64,000 bases of DNA from Bosea sp. AS-1 (lineage in GTDB: Bacteria; Pseudomonadota; Alphaproteobacteria; Rhizobiales; Beijerinckiaceae). The position numbers and the translations under genes were made by a program. The notes under the pieces are model-generated. The model did not search any database. It worked only from the letters and a program-made list of their open reading frames with translations, and had not been told where the DNA came from. Every line of letters starts with the position of its first letter. Within the stretch, counting starts at the first letter, position 1. Shown here in pieces: positions 52,763-60,842 of this stretch. The DNA is taken from positions 1,646,501 to 1,710,500 of the forward strand of contig NZ_CP022372.1 of the NCBI RefSeq assembly GCF_002220095.1, written 5' to 3'.

Positions 52763-53821
52763 TCATTTGCCGGACGCGGAGCCCGTCGCCGCGGTGTCGA
52801 CGCTGACGACCACCGACATGCCCGGCGCCAGGCGATCGGCCAGAGGCTGGTTAGGGTCGATGGCGATGCGCACCGGGACGCGCTGGGCGATCTTGATGAA
52901 GTTACCGGTGGCGTTGTCGGGCCTGATCACGCTGAACTCCGAGCCGGCCGCCGGCGAGAAGCGTTCGATATGGCCGGTGAGCCGGGCATGGCGCAACGCA
53001 TCGACCGTGAAGCTCACCGGCTGGCCGACGCGCATGGCGGCAAGCTGCGTCTCCTTGAAGTTGGCAATGACCCAGACCTGGTTCGGCACCAGCGCCATCA
53101 ATTGCGTGCCGGCCGAGACATACTGCCCGAGCCGGGCCGAGACCTCACCGAGGCGCCCGTCCTGCGGAGCAAGGATGCGGGTGTTGCTGAGGTCGATCTC
53201 CGCAAGATGGACGGCGGCCTCGGCGCCCTCGACCGCCGCCACCAGCGACTGGCGGTTGACGATGGCGGTCTGGATATCCTGCCGCGCCACCTCGGCGGCA
53301 GCATTGCTGGCGGCGAGGGAGGCACGGGCCTGGTCGAGCGCCTGCTGGCTCTGGTCGGTGCTGGTCTGGCTGACGACGCCGCGCTCGCGCAACGGTTCGA
53401 TGCGGCCCCAATTGGCCTCGGCCGTGCGCAGGGCGGCCTCGGCGCTGGCGACATTCGCGACAGCCGCGCGCAGGCGGGCTTCCGCCGCGGCACGGGCCTG
53501 ATCCGAATTGGCGAGCGCTGCGCGCTGCGCGGCGAGGCCGGCCCGGGCCTGCTCCAGCTTCTGCGCATAGATCCTGTCGTCGATGCGCAGGAGCAGGTCG
53601 CCCTGCTTCACCGCGGCGAAATCCTGCACCGGCACTTCCGCCACGTAGCCGGCGAGTTGCGGCGCGATCAGCGTCACCTGTCCGCGGACATAGGCGTTCT
53701 CGGTGGTCTCGATGCTGCTGCGGAAGGGTGGCAGCTGCCAGGCGTAAAGAATGACGGCGAGGCCGACGAGGCCGATCGTCAGGGCGATGTAGGTCGAAAC
53801 GGAGCGGAAGGCGCTGGTCAT
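52763..53821 (-). CDS. HlyD/EmrA-family membrane fusion protein
   Basis: A 352-aa adaptor of a drug efflux pump. One N-terminal membrane anchor (about 12-30, YIALTIGLVGLAVILYAW), then the barrel-sandwich (VRGQVTLIAPQLAGYVAEVPV near 45) split by a long alpha-helical hairpin (residues 80-195), and the beta-barrel domain with LSNTRILAPQDGRLGEV and PNQVWVIANFKETQL. It links the MFS permease encoded upstream to an outer membrane factor not in this window. Its ATG overlaps the permease stop by 4 nt. Confidence 0.93.
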   Translation of the reverse strand: MTSAFRSVSTYIALTIGLVGLAVILYAWQLPPFRSSIETTENAYVRGQVTLIAPQLAGYVAEVPVQDFAAVKQGDLLLRIDDRIYAQKLEQARAGLAAQRAALANSDQARAAAEARLRAAVANVASAEAALRTAEANWGRIEPLRERGVVSQTSTDQSQQALDQARASLAASNAAAEVARQDIQTAIVNRQSLVAAVEGAEAAVHLAEIDLSNTRILAPQDGRLGEVSARLGQYVSAGTQLMALVPNQVWVIANFKETQLAAMRVGQPVSFTVDALRHARLTGHIERFSPAAGSEFSVIRPDNATGNFIKIAQRVPVRIAIDPNQPLADRLAPGMSVVVSVDTAATGSASGK

Positions 53822-55455
53822 GGCTGGGGCTTGAGGGGCAGGATTGCCAAGGAGGCTGGCGCGGCGAGGCGCGCCTTCAGTTGCAGGAAGGCGAGGTGAA
53901 GGAGAAGGCCGATCAGGGCGAACCCCGAGATCAGCGAGATCAGCAGGAAGGCGTCGTTGTAGGCGAGCACGATCGCTTCGCGCATCGCCTGCTGGGCGAA
54001 GAGCGTGACGCCTTCCGACCGCATCAAGGTCGAGTCGGTCAGGACCTGGCCGTAGGCACGACCGAGCTGGCTGGCACGCTGGGCAACGAGCGGGTCGGCC
54101 ATGGAGAAGTGCTCGGTCAAGACGTTGTAGTGGAAGGTCGTCCGAAGCGTGATGAAGCTGCCGAAGACCGCCGAGCCGAGCAGGCCGCCGATGCTCTGCG
54201 TGAACAGGAAGACGGTGATGAAGCTCAGGATGTAGAGCGGGCCGCGCGCAATCGCGCTGCCCATGCCCTGCGCCATCGCGGCCGGCAGGAACAGCGCCGA
54301 GCCATAGGCGACCAGCGCCTGGCTGAGCCGGATATCGTGCGGGCGGGTCAGGCTGGTCGCGCCGCTGTCAAGCCAGGCGCCCAGCGCGACGCAGGCCAGA
54401 GCCGTGCCGTAGAACCAGCTCTCGCGGCCCGGCCGCAGGAAGGCTGCACAGGTCACGCCGCCGGCCAGGATCGCGCAGAGGATGATCACGTAGAGCGGCA
54501 CGGTCTGCTCGTTCTGGATGCCGAGCGCCTGGAAGAAGTTCGAGGCACCGACCGTCTGCTCGGCCAGCACCAGCCGCATCGTCAGCAGGGCGCCGGCGAA
54601 ATGCAGCGTGGTCGGGCTCGTCAGCCAGCGGATGTCGACGAGGGGGCTCTTGCGATGCAGTTCGGTGATGCCAGCCAGCGTCAGGCAGATGATCGCGACG
54701 GCAAAAAGCCAGCCGAGCCAGGGCGCCTCGAACCACCAGTAGATTCGGCCCAGGCTGAGCGCGACCGCGATCGAGCCGAAACCGATCGCGATCAGCAGAT
54801 AGCTCACGATGTCGACCGGGCCGATCCACTTGACGCGCGGCGGCGTCGCCAGCGGCAGGGCATAGACGAAGCCGAAGGCCACCATGGCCAAGCCCACCTC
54901 GAACATGGTGAGGCCATGGAAGCCGGCGAAGTCGAGCAGGGGCGGCGAGATCAGCCGCGTCACCGGGATGCCGAGCGTGGTGTTCGTCAGAGCCAGCGAC
55001 AGGCCTGCAGTCAGCTTCCGCGGCGGCTGCATCGGCTCGATCATGTAGAAGAAGGCGAGGGACGACATCGGCGATGCCGCGATGCCGCTCATGAAACGTA
55101 CGGCCACCGCCGATTGCAGGTCGTGCACGAAGAAGTTGAGCACGGCCGCCAGCAACAGGCCGGCGATGCTGATCTCCGCGAAGTTGCGCAGCCCGTACTG
55201 CATGCGGATCTTGATCAGCGCGATCGAGAGCGAGACGTTCGGCGCCATGTAGGCGGCGATCAGCCAGTTGGTCTCGGCGACAGTGGCGCCGAGATCGCCC
55301 TGGATCTGGTAGACGTTGGTGTTGACGATGTTCTGGCCGATCTGCTGCGTCATCGCCAACGCCACGGAAGCGAACATGTAGCCCAGTGCGCGGGGCACCG
55401 GCATGGTGAACCATGTCGAGGCCGGCGGCGCGGCGGCGGACTCGGGCGTGCTCAT
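53818..55455 (-). CDS. EmrB-type DHA2 MFS efflux permease
   Basis: A 545-aa inner-membrane transporter with 14 predicted membrane segments of the DHA2 drug:H+ antiporter family. The N-terminal part has TNWLIAAYMAPNVSLSIALI and RFMSGIAASPMSSL (motif C-like region is less clear). The last 30 residues are cytoplasmic. It works with the HlyD-type protein; substrates are unknown. Overlaps both neighbours by 4 nt (ATGA), so marR, this gene and hlyD form one operon. Confidence 0.93.
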   Translation of the reverse strand: MSTPESAAAPPASTWFTMPVPRALGYMFASVALAMTQQIGQNIVNTNVYQIQGDLGATVAETNWLIAAYMAPNVSLSIALIKIRMQYGLRNFAEISIAGLLLAAVLNFFVHDLQSAVAVRFMSGIAASPMSSLAFFYMIEPMQPPRKLTAGLSLALTNTTLGIPVTRLISPPLLDFAGFHGLTMFEVGLAMVAFGFVYALPLATPPRVKWIGPVDIVSYLLIAIGFGSIAVALSLGRIYWWFEAPWLGWLFAVAIICLTLAGITELHRKSPLVDIRWLTSPTTLHFAGALLTMRLVLAEQTVGASNFFQALGIQNEQTVPLYVIILCAILAGGVTCAAFLRPGRESWFYGTALACVALGAWLDSGATSLTRPHDIRLSQALVAYGSALFLPAAMAQGMGSAIARGPLYILSFITVFLFTQSIGGLLGSAVFGSFITLRTTFHYNVLTEHFSMADPLVAQRASQLGRAYGQVLTDSTLMRSEGVTLFAQQAMREAIVLAYNDAFLLISLISGFALIGLLLHLAFLQLKARLAAPASLAILPLKPQP

Positions 55456-55901
55456 GAGGCGGTGCTCCGCCCGGCGGCGATGTTGCGCGAAGTCCTGCGC
55501 AGGACACTGAGCGCCAATTCCAGTTCCTGCGGCGCGATACCCTGCAGGATATCAGCGCGCAGCTCGGCGAGAAATGCCAGGATGTCCTCGGCTTGGGCGC
55601 GCGCCATCGGGGTGAGGAAGACCTGGCGCGCACGCCGGTCGCCCTCGACGGCGCGGCGCTCGATCATGCCGTTGCGCTCGAGCCCGTCGAGCAGGCGCAC
55701 CAGCGTCGGCTGCTCGATTTCGAGCAGGCCTGCGAGATCGGATTGGATAAGCCCGTCTTCGCGCGCCAGTTCCATCAGCAAGCGGGCCCGGGCGAGGGTC
55801 AGCCCCATGCCCCGCGCCCGCTCGTCGACGAGCGCACGCAGCTTGCGGTTGACTGCCGCGAGCTCGGCCGTGAAGGCGGCTTGAAGGTCTGTCAGGTTCA
55901 T
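55452..55901 (-). CDS. MarR-family regulator of the efflux operon
   Basis: A 149-aa winged-helix regulator: LLMELAREDGLIQSDLAGLL at about 45-65, the recognition helix in EIEQPTLVRLLDGLERNG and a wing at IERRAVEGDRRARQVFLT. It is the first gene of an EmrAB-like operon and a SlyA-type palindrome lies 14 nt upstream of its start, so autorepression with ligand release is the likely mode. Drug or phenolic ligand unknown. Confidence 0.93.
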   Translation of the reverse strand: MNLTDLQAAFTAELAAVNRKLRALVDERARGMGLTLARARLLMELAREDGLIQSDLAGLLEIEQPTLVRLLDGLERNGMIERRAVEGDRRARQVFLTPMARAQAEDILAFLAELRADILQGIAPQELELALSVLRRTSRNIAAGRSTAS

Positions 55902-55908
55902 AGGTTGA

Positions 55909-55944
55909 ATATAAGTAGCAAGCTAATTATTATCATACTTATAT
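55909..55944. promoter_or_regulatory. SlyA-like operator nest upstream of the efflux operon
   Basis: Two palindromes overlap here. The outer one is a perfect 9-bp repeat ATATAAGTA / TACTTATAT with an 18-nt spacer. Within it is GTAGCAAGCTAA (55915-55926), 11 of 12 matches to the known SlyA consensus TTAGCAAGCTAA. AT-rich surroundings would also hold the promoter of the marR-mfs-hlyD operon. Confidence 0.65.
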
Positions 55945-55982
55945 AGACGGATGCCGCATATCAATTGACGATATTATCTAAA

Positions 55983-56003
55983 GGCATGCAAATTTTGCAT
56001 GCC
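55983..56003. promoter_or_regulatory. Perfect 21-bp palindrome
   Basis: GGCATGCAAA-T-TTTGCATGCC, a 10-bp repeat around one central base, in the gap between the divergent sides of marR and the end of rplS. No T-run; a protein-binding site or a site for a second regulator is more likely than a terminator. Confidence 0.5.
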
Positions 56004-56083
56004 ACGTCGGTGGCGACCTTTTAATCATGCGCAAGCGAGGGGCTTCCGCGCAGCTGCGCCGGTCGCTCATCAATGACGCAACG

Positions 56084-56111
56084 AAAAAACGCGGCCCCAA
56101 GGGACCGCGCT
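56084..56111 (-). terminator. Rho-independent terminator of rplS
   Basis: On the minus strand, a stem of CGCGG and CCC with GGG and CCGCG (one bulge), loop TTG, is followed by six T residues. It begins 31 nt after the rplS stop codon. Confidence 0.8.
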
Positions 56112-56141
56112 TGCAACTCTCTTTGCGTCGAGGCTGTCGGC

Positions 56142-56537
56142 TTACTTGCCGGCGGCCTTCTCGCCCTTGGCGGGCTTGGCATCGACGCGCTCGGCGATGC
56201 GGGCCGACTTGCCGCGGCGGTCACGCAGGTAATAGAGCTTGGCGCGACGCACCTTGCCCTTGCGGACGACCTTGATGGAATCCAGGTTCGGCGAGAAGAG
56301 CGGGAAGACGCGCTCGACACCCTCGCCATAAGAAATCTTGCGGACGGTGAAGCTCTGGTTGAGGCCGCCGCCGTTGCGGGCGATCACGACGCCTTCATAG
56401 GCCTGGACGCGGGTGCGCTCGCCTTCCTTGACCTTCACGTTGACCTGCACGGTGTCGCCCGGCTGGAAGGCGGGGATGGCCTTGCCTTCGCTGAGCTTGG
56501 CGATCTGCTCGGCATCGATCTGTTCGATGATGTTCAT
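56142..56537 (-). CDS. rplS: 50S ribosomal protein L19
   Basis: A 131-aa ribosomal protein at the 30S-50S interface. Signature: [20 protein letters not shown] near residue 24, [20 protein letters not shown], then [32 protein letters not shown] (in pieces: [16 protein letters not shown]). The C-terminal tail is Lys/Ala-rich. ATG at 56537 with GGAGAG 5 nt upstream; the ATG at 56549 is upstream of that site. The usual partners rpsP, rimM and trmD are not adjacent. Confidence 0.97.
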   Translation of the reverse strand: MNIIEQIDAEQIAKLSEGKAIPAFQPGDTVQVNVKVKEGERTRVQAYEGVVIARNGGGLNQSFTVRKISYGEGVERVFPLFSPNLDSIKVVRKGKVRRAKLYYLRDRRGKSARIAERVDAKPAKGEKAAGK

Positions 56538-56745
56538 GGGTCTCTCCATGGCCGTGTTCGCGCGGAAGCGCGGGCTTTCGGCTCGCTGTTTTCAGTTGAG
56601 TGCGGGGCCTTACAGGAGCGCGACGCGTTTGTCGAGCGGCAATGCCGGCAAAGCGCATGCGGGCCGGCTGCTTGCGGCTGGCGACCTGCAAAGCATAGCC
56701 TTTGGAGCGTCGATCCCACTCCTCATATCATCCTTCGGACAATCC

Positions 56746-57534
56746 ATGAGCAATACCCTTTCCAAGGTCGTCCTCGTCACCGGCGCTGCGCGCGGCATCG
56801 GGCTGGCGACGGCGAAGCGCTTCCTCGCCGACGGCTGGCGCGTCGGCCTGCTCGATATCGACGATGCCGGTCTGGAGAAGGCGGTTGCGGAGATCGACCG
56901 GCCCGGGGAGACGCTGGCACTGACCTGCGACATCGCCGATCCGCGGCAGGTCTCCGCCGCCTTCGAGGCGCTCGTCGCGCGCTTTGGGCGGCTCGATGCG
57001 CTGGTCAACAATGCTGGCACCGCCGTATTCAAGCCGCTGCTCGAGACCACCTATGACGAATGGCAGCGTGTGCTCGCGGTCAATCTCTCCGGCCCCTTCC
57101 TGACGACGCAGCTCGCTGCACCGCTGATGGCCGACGCCGGCGGCGGCGCCATCGTCAACATCACTTCGATCTCGGGTCTGCGCGCCTCGACGCTGCGCGT
57201 CGCCTACGGCACCTCGAAGGCTGCTCTGAAACATCTGACGAAGCAGCAGGCGGTCGAGCTCTCGGCCTTGGGCATCCGTGTCAATGCGGTCGCGCCTGGA
57301 CCGGTCGAAACGGCGATGGCCAAGGCGGTGCACAGCCCCGAAATCCGCGCCGACTATCGCGACGCGATTCCGCTCGGCCGCTACGGGCTGGAGGAGGAAT
57401 TGGCCGAGTCGATCTTCTTCCTGTGCTCCGACCGGGCCAGTTATATCACCGGGCAGGTGCTGGCGGTCGATGGCGGCTTTGACGCCGCGGGGATCGGCCT
57501 TGCGACGCTGCGTGGCGAGCGGAGGAACCTGTAG
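56746..57534 (+). CDS. SDR-family oxidoreductase
   Basis: A 262-aa classical short-chain dehydrogenase. Coenzyme motif TGAARGIG near residue 14, NNAG near 88, catalytic Ser near 142 (NITSISGL) and Tyr-x3-Lys in VAYGTSKAALKHL near 155; the C-terminal VLAVDGGFDAAG is typical. The Asp in LLDIDDAG near 38 suggests NAD(H) preference. Probably acts on a sugar or hydroxy-acid; no closer assignment possible. Starts 208 nt from the divergent rplS gene. Confidence 0.93.
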   Translation: MSNTLSKVVLVTGAARGIGLATAKRFLADGWRVGLLDIDDAGLEKAVAEIDRPGETLALTCDIADPRQVSAAFEALVARFGRLDALVNNAGTAVFKPLLETTYDEWQRVLAVNLSGPFLTTQLAAPLMADAGGGAIVNITSISGLRASTLRVAYGTSKAALKHLTKQQAVELSALGIRVNAVAPGPVETAMAKAVHSPEIRADYRDAIPLGRYGLEEELAESIFFLCSDRASYITGQVLAVDGGFDAAGIGLATLRGERRNL

Positions 57535-57590
57535 GAGGCTGGATCGATGCTGCTCGAACCTTTCCAATAATCGCGGGAGCGGTACTCCTT

Positions 57591-58262
57591 ATGGACGCAT
57601 TCTCCGATCCGCAGGCCGTTGCCCGCTACGCCGACGGTCCGCCGCGCCTGGTGCCCGGTTTCGATGCGCTGCAGCGCATGGTCATGATCCTTCTCGCAGA
57701 GCGTGCCCCTGATGATGCGCGAGTGCTTGTTCTCGGCGCTGGTGGTGGTCTCGAAATCAAGGCATTCGCCGAGGCTCAGCCCGGCTGGTCTTTCGATGGA
57801 GTCGATCCGTCTGCCGAGATGCTGAGCCTCGCACAAGCGACCCTGGGCTCCCTTTCCGGGCGTGCGCGACTGCATCACGGTTTCATCGACAGCGCTCCGG
57901 AAGGACCGTTCGATGCTGCGACATGCATATTGACCTTGCACTTCGTCGAGCCTGAGGAGCGTCTGCGCACGCTTAAGGAAATCCGTCGCCGCCTCAAGCC
58001 TGGCGCACCCCTTGCCGTTGCCCATTTCAGCTTCCCTCAGGAGCCGGGCGCCCGTGATGTGTGGCTTTCCCGCTACGTCGCTTTCGCGGTCGGCTCGGGG
58101 GTCGAGCCTTCTCAGGCGGAAAAGGCCCGATCCATGATCGCCGCGCGCTTGCCGATCCTCTCCCCAGAGGGGGACGAGCAGGTCTTGCGTGATGCCGGCT
58201 TCGCCGGAATCAACCTATTTTATACCGGCTTCGCGTTTCGCGGATGGGTTGCATACGCCTGA
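57591..58262 (+). CDS. Class I SAM-dependent methyltransferase
   Basis: A 223-aa methyltransferase with motif I VLVLGAGGGLEIKAFAE near residue 41, motif II GVDPSAEMLSLAQ near 68, and TCILTLHFVEPEERLRTLKE near 107. The pattern is that of Methyltransf_12/25 proteins acting on small molecules. Substrate unknown. It lies 56 nt past the SDR gene in the same direction and may be co-transcribed. Confidence 0.88.
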   Translation: MDAFSDPQAVARYADGPPRLVPGFDALQRMVMILLAERAPDDARVLVLGAGGGLEIKAFAEAQPGWSFDGVDPSAEMLSLAQATLGSLSGRARLHHGFIDSAPEGPFDAATCILTLHFVEPEERLRTLKEIRRRLKPGAPLAVAHFSFPQEPGARDVWLSRYVAFAVGSGVEPSQAEKARSMIAARLPILSPEGDEQVLRDAGFAGINLFYTGFAFRGWVAYA

Positions 58263-58342
58263 TCCCGATTTCTGATTTGCGCCCATAGCAGCCGTTCACT
58301 CGGGGCCTCTGCCGCCTCTCGAAGTTCGGCTGCTTCACCCCG

Positions 58343-58822
58343 CTACTTGTAGAACCCCTCGCGCAGATTCAGCCCGTGCTCGAGCCAGACCTTCATGGCG
58401 CAGAGCATGCCGGTCCAGCCCTCGCAATTGCCGTAAGAGGCCTTGAGGCCCGCCGGCGTCTGCGACCAGCCCTGTTCGGAGATGCGGACCAGCGTGCGGC
58501 CGTCTTCCAGCGGCTCGAAGGTCATCGTCACGGTCGTCTCGCGAGAGCTGGCGGCATCATGTACCGCGGCCTTCTCGTCCGAGCCCCAGCGCAGGACGAT
58601 GCGCCTGTCCTTTTCCACCTCCACGACATGGACCGGGAAGGCGCCCGGAAAATCGTGGAAATCCCATGTCACGACCGCGCCTGTCTCAAGCCGGCCCTTG
58701 GCTCCACCCGTCGTGAAAAAATGCGAGAGGCGCTCGGGATTGACGACCGTTTCGAAGACTTCTCCGACCGGTTTGGCGATGCGCCCGGCGACCGAAAATT
58801 TCAGATCCATCTGCGGTTCCAT
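58343..58822 (-). CDS. SRPBCC / AHSA1-type protein
   Basis: A 159-aa START-like fold protein of the activator-of-Hsp90-ATPase (AHSA1) C-terminal type, which in bacteria binds hydrophobic ligands or has no known role. VFETVVNPERLSHFFTTGGAKG near residue 20 (quoted in part) and GWTGMLCAMKVWLEHG near the C-terminus are family segments. Start ATG 58822 is preceded by AGGAG. It is divergent from an ArsR-type gene, the widespread ArsR/AHSA1 pairing. Confidence 0.9.
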   Translation of the reverse strand: MEPQMDLKFSVAGRIAKPVGEVFETVVNPERLSHFFTTGGAKGRLETGAVVTWDFHDFPGAFPVHVVEVEKDRRIVLRWGSDEKAAVHDAASSRETTVTMTFEPLEDGRTLVRISEQGWSQTPAGLKASYGNCEGWTGMLCAMKVWLEHGLNLREGFYK

Positions 58823-58854
58823 CGATGGTCTCCTGTTGCTGTGACTATCATTAC

Positions 58855-58870
58855 GTTATATATTTATAAC
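58855..58870. promoter_or_regulatory. Candidate ArsR operator
   Basis: GTTATATATTTATAAC is a near-perfect 16-bp palindrome (7 of 8 positions) directly before the ArsR start codon and 33 nt before the AHSA1 start, in a 48-nt divergent gap. A repressor bound here would block both genes. Confidence 0.6.
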
Positions 58871-59248
58871 ATGTCAACGGATGACGAAGATGACGCCCTG
58901 TTCAAGGCCCTCGGGCACCGCGCCCGGCGCCGCATCGTCGATGCATTGAAGTCCGGCCCGCGCACGACGGGGATGCTGTGCGAGCTTCTGCCCGAGCTCG
59001 ACCGCTGCACGGTGATGCAGCATCTGAAAGTCCTTGAGGAAGCGGGGCTGGTGATCGTCGAGCGGCGCGGACGGGAGCGCTGGAACCATCTCGATGCGCT
59101 GCCGATCCACGGCATCCACGAACGCTGGATCGGCCCCTATGCCGCCTATGCTGCGGCCATGCTCAGCCGGCTGAAGCGAATGAGCGAAAGCGAGGTCGAG
59201 CCCGCTCTCGTGTTAAATGATGGGGAGGAGGAGGCGGGCGGCGCCTAG
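58871..59248 (+). CDS. ArsR/SmtB-type transcriptional regulator
   Basis: A 125-aa winged-helix protein: LGHRARRRIVDALKSGPRTT at about 14-33, TVMQHLKVLEEAGLVIVERRG as recognition helix and wing near 55-75, and HLDALPIHGIHERWIGPY near 80-97. It has no metal-binding CxC motif, so it is of the metal-independent type commonly found next to AHSA1 genes. ATG at 58871 immediately follows the palindrome. Probably represses itself and the divergent gene. Confidence 0.92.
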   Translation: MSTDDEDDALFKALGHRARRRIVDALKSGPRTTGMLCELLPELDRCTVMQHLKVLEEAGLVIVERRGRERWNHLDALPIHGIHERWIGPYAAYAAAMLSRLKRMSESEVEPALVLNDGEEEAGGA

Positions 59249-59354
59249 CTGCGTCACGCCTCCGCTGACGCCCCGTGTCAGCACATCGCCTGTTCCGCCT
59301 GTTCGCCCGTCGCAACGGTGCTAAGCATGGTGGGTGACATGGCGAGGATCCCAG

Positions 59355-60617
59355 ATGGCTTCAGACCCCTTGTTCGAGCGCCTGTGGAACGGCAGCGCCC
59401 CGATGGAAGAGTGGACCGCCGCTGTCTCCCAGGGGGCCATCACCCATGTCGCGGACGATATCATCACGGTCCATACGACCTATTTCTGCGGCAGCGTCAC
59501 CGCCATCCGCACGGCCGAGGGGCTGGTCCTGGTCGACACGGCCAAGCCGGACACCGCCCAGCGGACGCTGGAGGTAATCCGATCCTGGGACGAGAGTCCG
59601 ATCCATACGGTGATTTTCACCCATGGGCATATCGACCATACCAGCGGTATCGCCGTCATCGATGCAGAGGCCGATGCGAAAGGGGTTCCGCGGCCCCGGA
59701 TTGTCGCCCATCGCAATGTGAAGCGGCGGATGGAGCGCTATGTCGCGTCGCAGGGCTTCAACAGCATCGTGCAAGGCCAGCAGTTCAACATGCCCGGCTA
59801 TGTCTATCCCGTCGGCCAGAGGCAGCCGGACGAGGTCTATGACGAGACCCTGTCTTTCACGATCGGCGGGCAGCGGTTCGAGCTGTTCCACGGGCGCGGC
59901 GAGACCGACGACGCCACCTTCGTGTGGCTGCCGGAGCGGAGCGTCCTGGCGAGCGGCGATTTCGTGATCTGGGTGTTCCCGAACGCGGGCAATCCGCGCA
60001 AGGTCCAGCGCTATGCCGCCGAATGGGCGGCTGCGCTTCGACAGATGGAGGCGCTGAAGCCCGCCATCCTGATTCCCGGCCATGGCCCGGTCGTCTTCGG
60101 GGAAGAGCGGGCGCTGCAGATGCTGCGCGACGGCGCCGAGGCTCTCGAATATCTGGTCGGCCAGACCTTGGCCCTGATGAACCGCGGCGCCACGCTCGAC
60201 GAGGTGCTGCATGGCGTGAAGCTGCCGGCAGCCTTTCTGGCGAAGCCCTATCTGCTGGCGAAATACGACGATCCGGAATTCCTCGTCCGCAGCATCTATC
60301 ATTTCTATGCCGGGTGGTTCGACGGCGACGCGGCGCATCTCAAGCCGGCTCGGACGGCGGAGATCGCCAGGGAGCTGGCCGAGCTGGCGGGCGGGGCGGA
60401 GAGGCTCGCCGAGCGGGCCGCCAGGCTGTCGGAAGCGGGCAAGTCCCGGCTCTCGGTGCAGTTGGCTGAATTCGCCGGCGCGGCAGCGCCGGAGGATGCC
60501 GGCATCCAGGTCGTCCGGGCGCGTGTCCTGCAGACGGCCATCGACGACGAAAGCTCGCTGATGGGCAAGGCCTTCCTCTCGGTCTACCTGCGACAGGCCC
60601 GGGAGCGGGCGGGCTGA
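59355..60617 (+). CDS. Alkylsulfatase-like metallo-beta-lactamase-fold hydrolase
   Basis: A 420-aa protein with an MBL domain (about 25-255) and an alkylsulfatase dimerisation domain (about 270-370). The metal site motif is IFTHGHIDHTSG near residue 95; the second-site HGRGETDD, SGDFVI and IPGHGPVV follow. The dimerisation region includes RSIYHFYAGWFDGDAAHLKP. It is much shorter than SdsA1 (about 650 aa), has no signal peptide and lacks the sterol-carrier C-domain, so action on cytosolic sulfate esters or another ester is possible. ATG at 59355 has GAGGA upstream; GTG 59334 is an alternative. Confidence 0.88.
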   Translation: MASDPLFERLWNGSAPMEEWTAAVSQGAITHVADDIITVHTTYFCGSVTAIRTAEGLVLVDTAKPDTAQRTLEVIRSWDESPIHTVIFTHGHIDHTSGIAVIDAEADAKGVPRPRIVAHRNVKRRMERYVASQGFNSIVQGQQFNMPGYVYPVGQRQPDEVYDETLSFTIGGQRFELFHGRGETDDATFVWLPERSVLASGDFVIWVFPNAGNPRKVQRYAAEWAAALRQMEALKPAILIPGHGPVVFGEERALQMLRDGAEALEYLVGQTLALMNRGATLDEVLHGVKLPAAFLAKPYLLAKYDDPEFLVRSIYHFYAGWFDGDAAHLKPARTAEIARELAELAGGAERLAERAARLSEAGKSRLSVQLAEFAGAAAPEDAGIQVVRARVLQTAIDDESSLMGKAFLSVYLRQARERAG

Positions 60618-60842
60618 CGGCGGTCTGCCGCAGCGCGACATATATTCCCCTTGCAGCCGGCCGCGAACGGCGCGAACCTCACCCGACACGCCTCTTCGAC
60701 GGCCGGCCGGCCCGTTCGGGCCGGTACGACCGCCGCCCGACCGGTGCTGCGGGCATTTCCCTCCCGACGCGCCGGCCTCCATCCGCGTCGATGCGAGGCC
60801 AAAAGCCTTTCGTCCCCGCGGTCCAACCCGAAGGAGGACGTC
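60618..60842. other. 225-nt leader upstream of the EF-G-like gene
   Basis: No gene is supported. The region is very GC-rich and contains the hairpin CCGGCCCG / CGGGCCGG (60707-60724). A strong ribosome site GAAGGAGG sits just before the next start codon. Confidence 0.35.

Noticed and set aside
53881..55884. Plus-strand 667-aa ORF
   Set aside because: Antisense to the MFS and MarR genes, with low-complexity R/E/Q-rich sequence and no motif.
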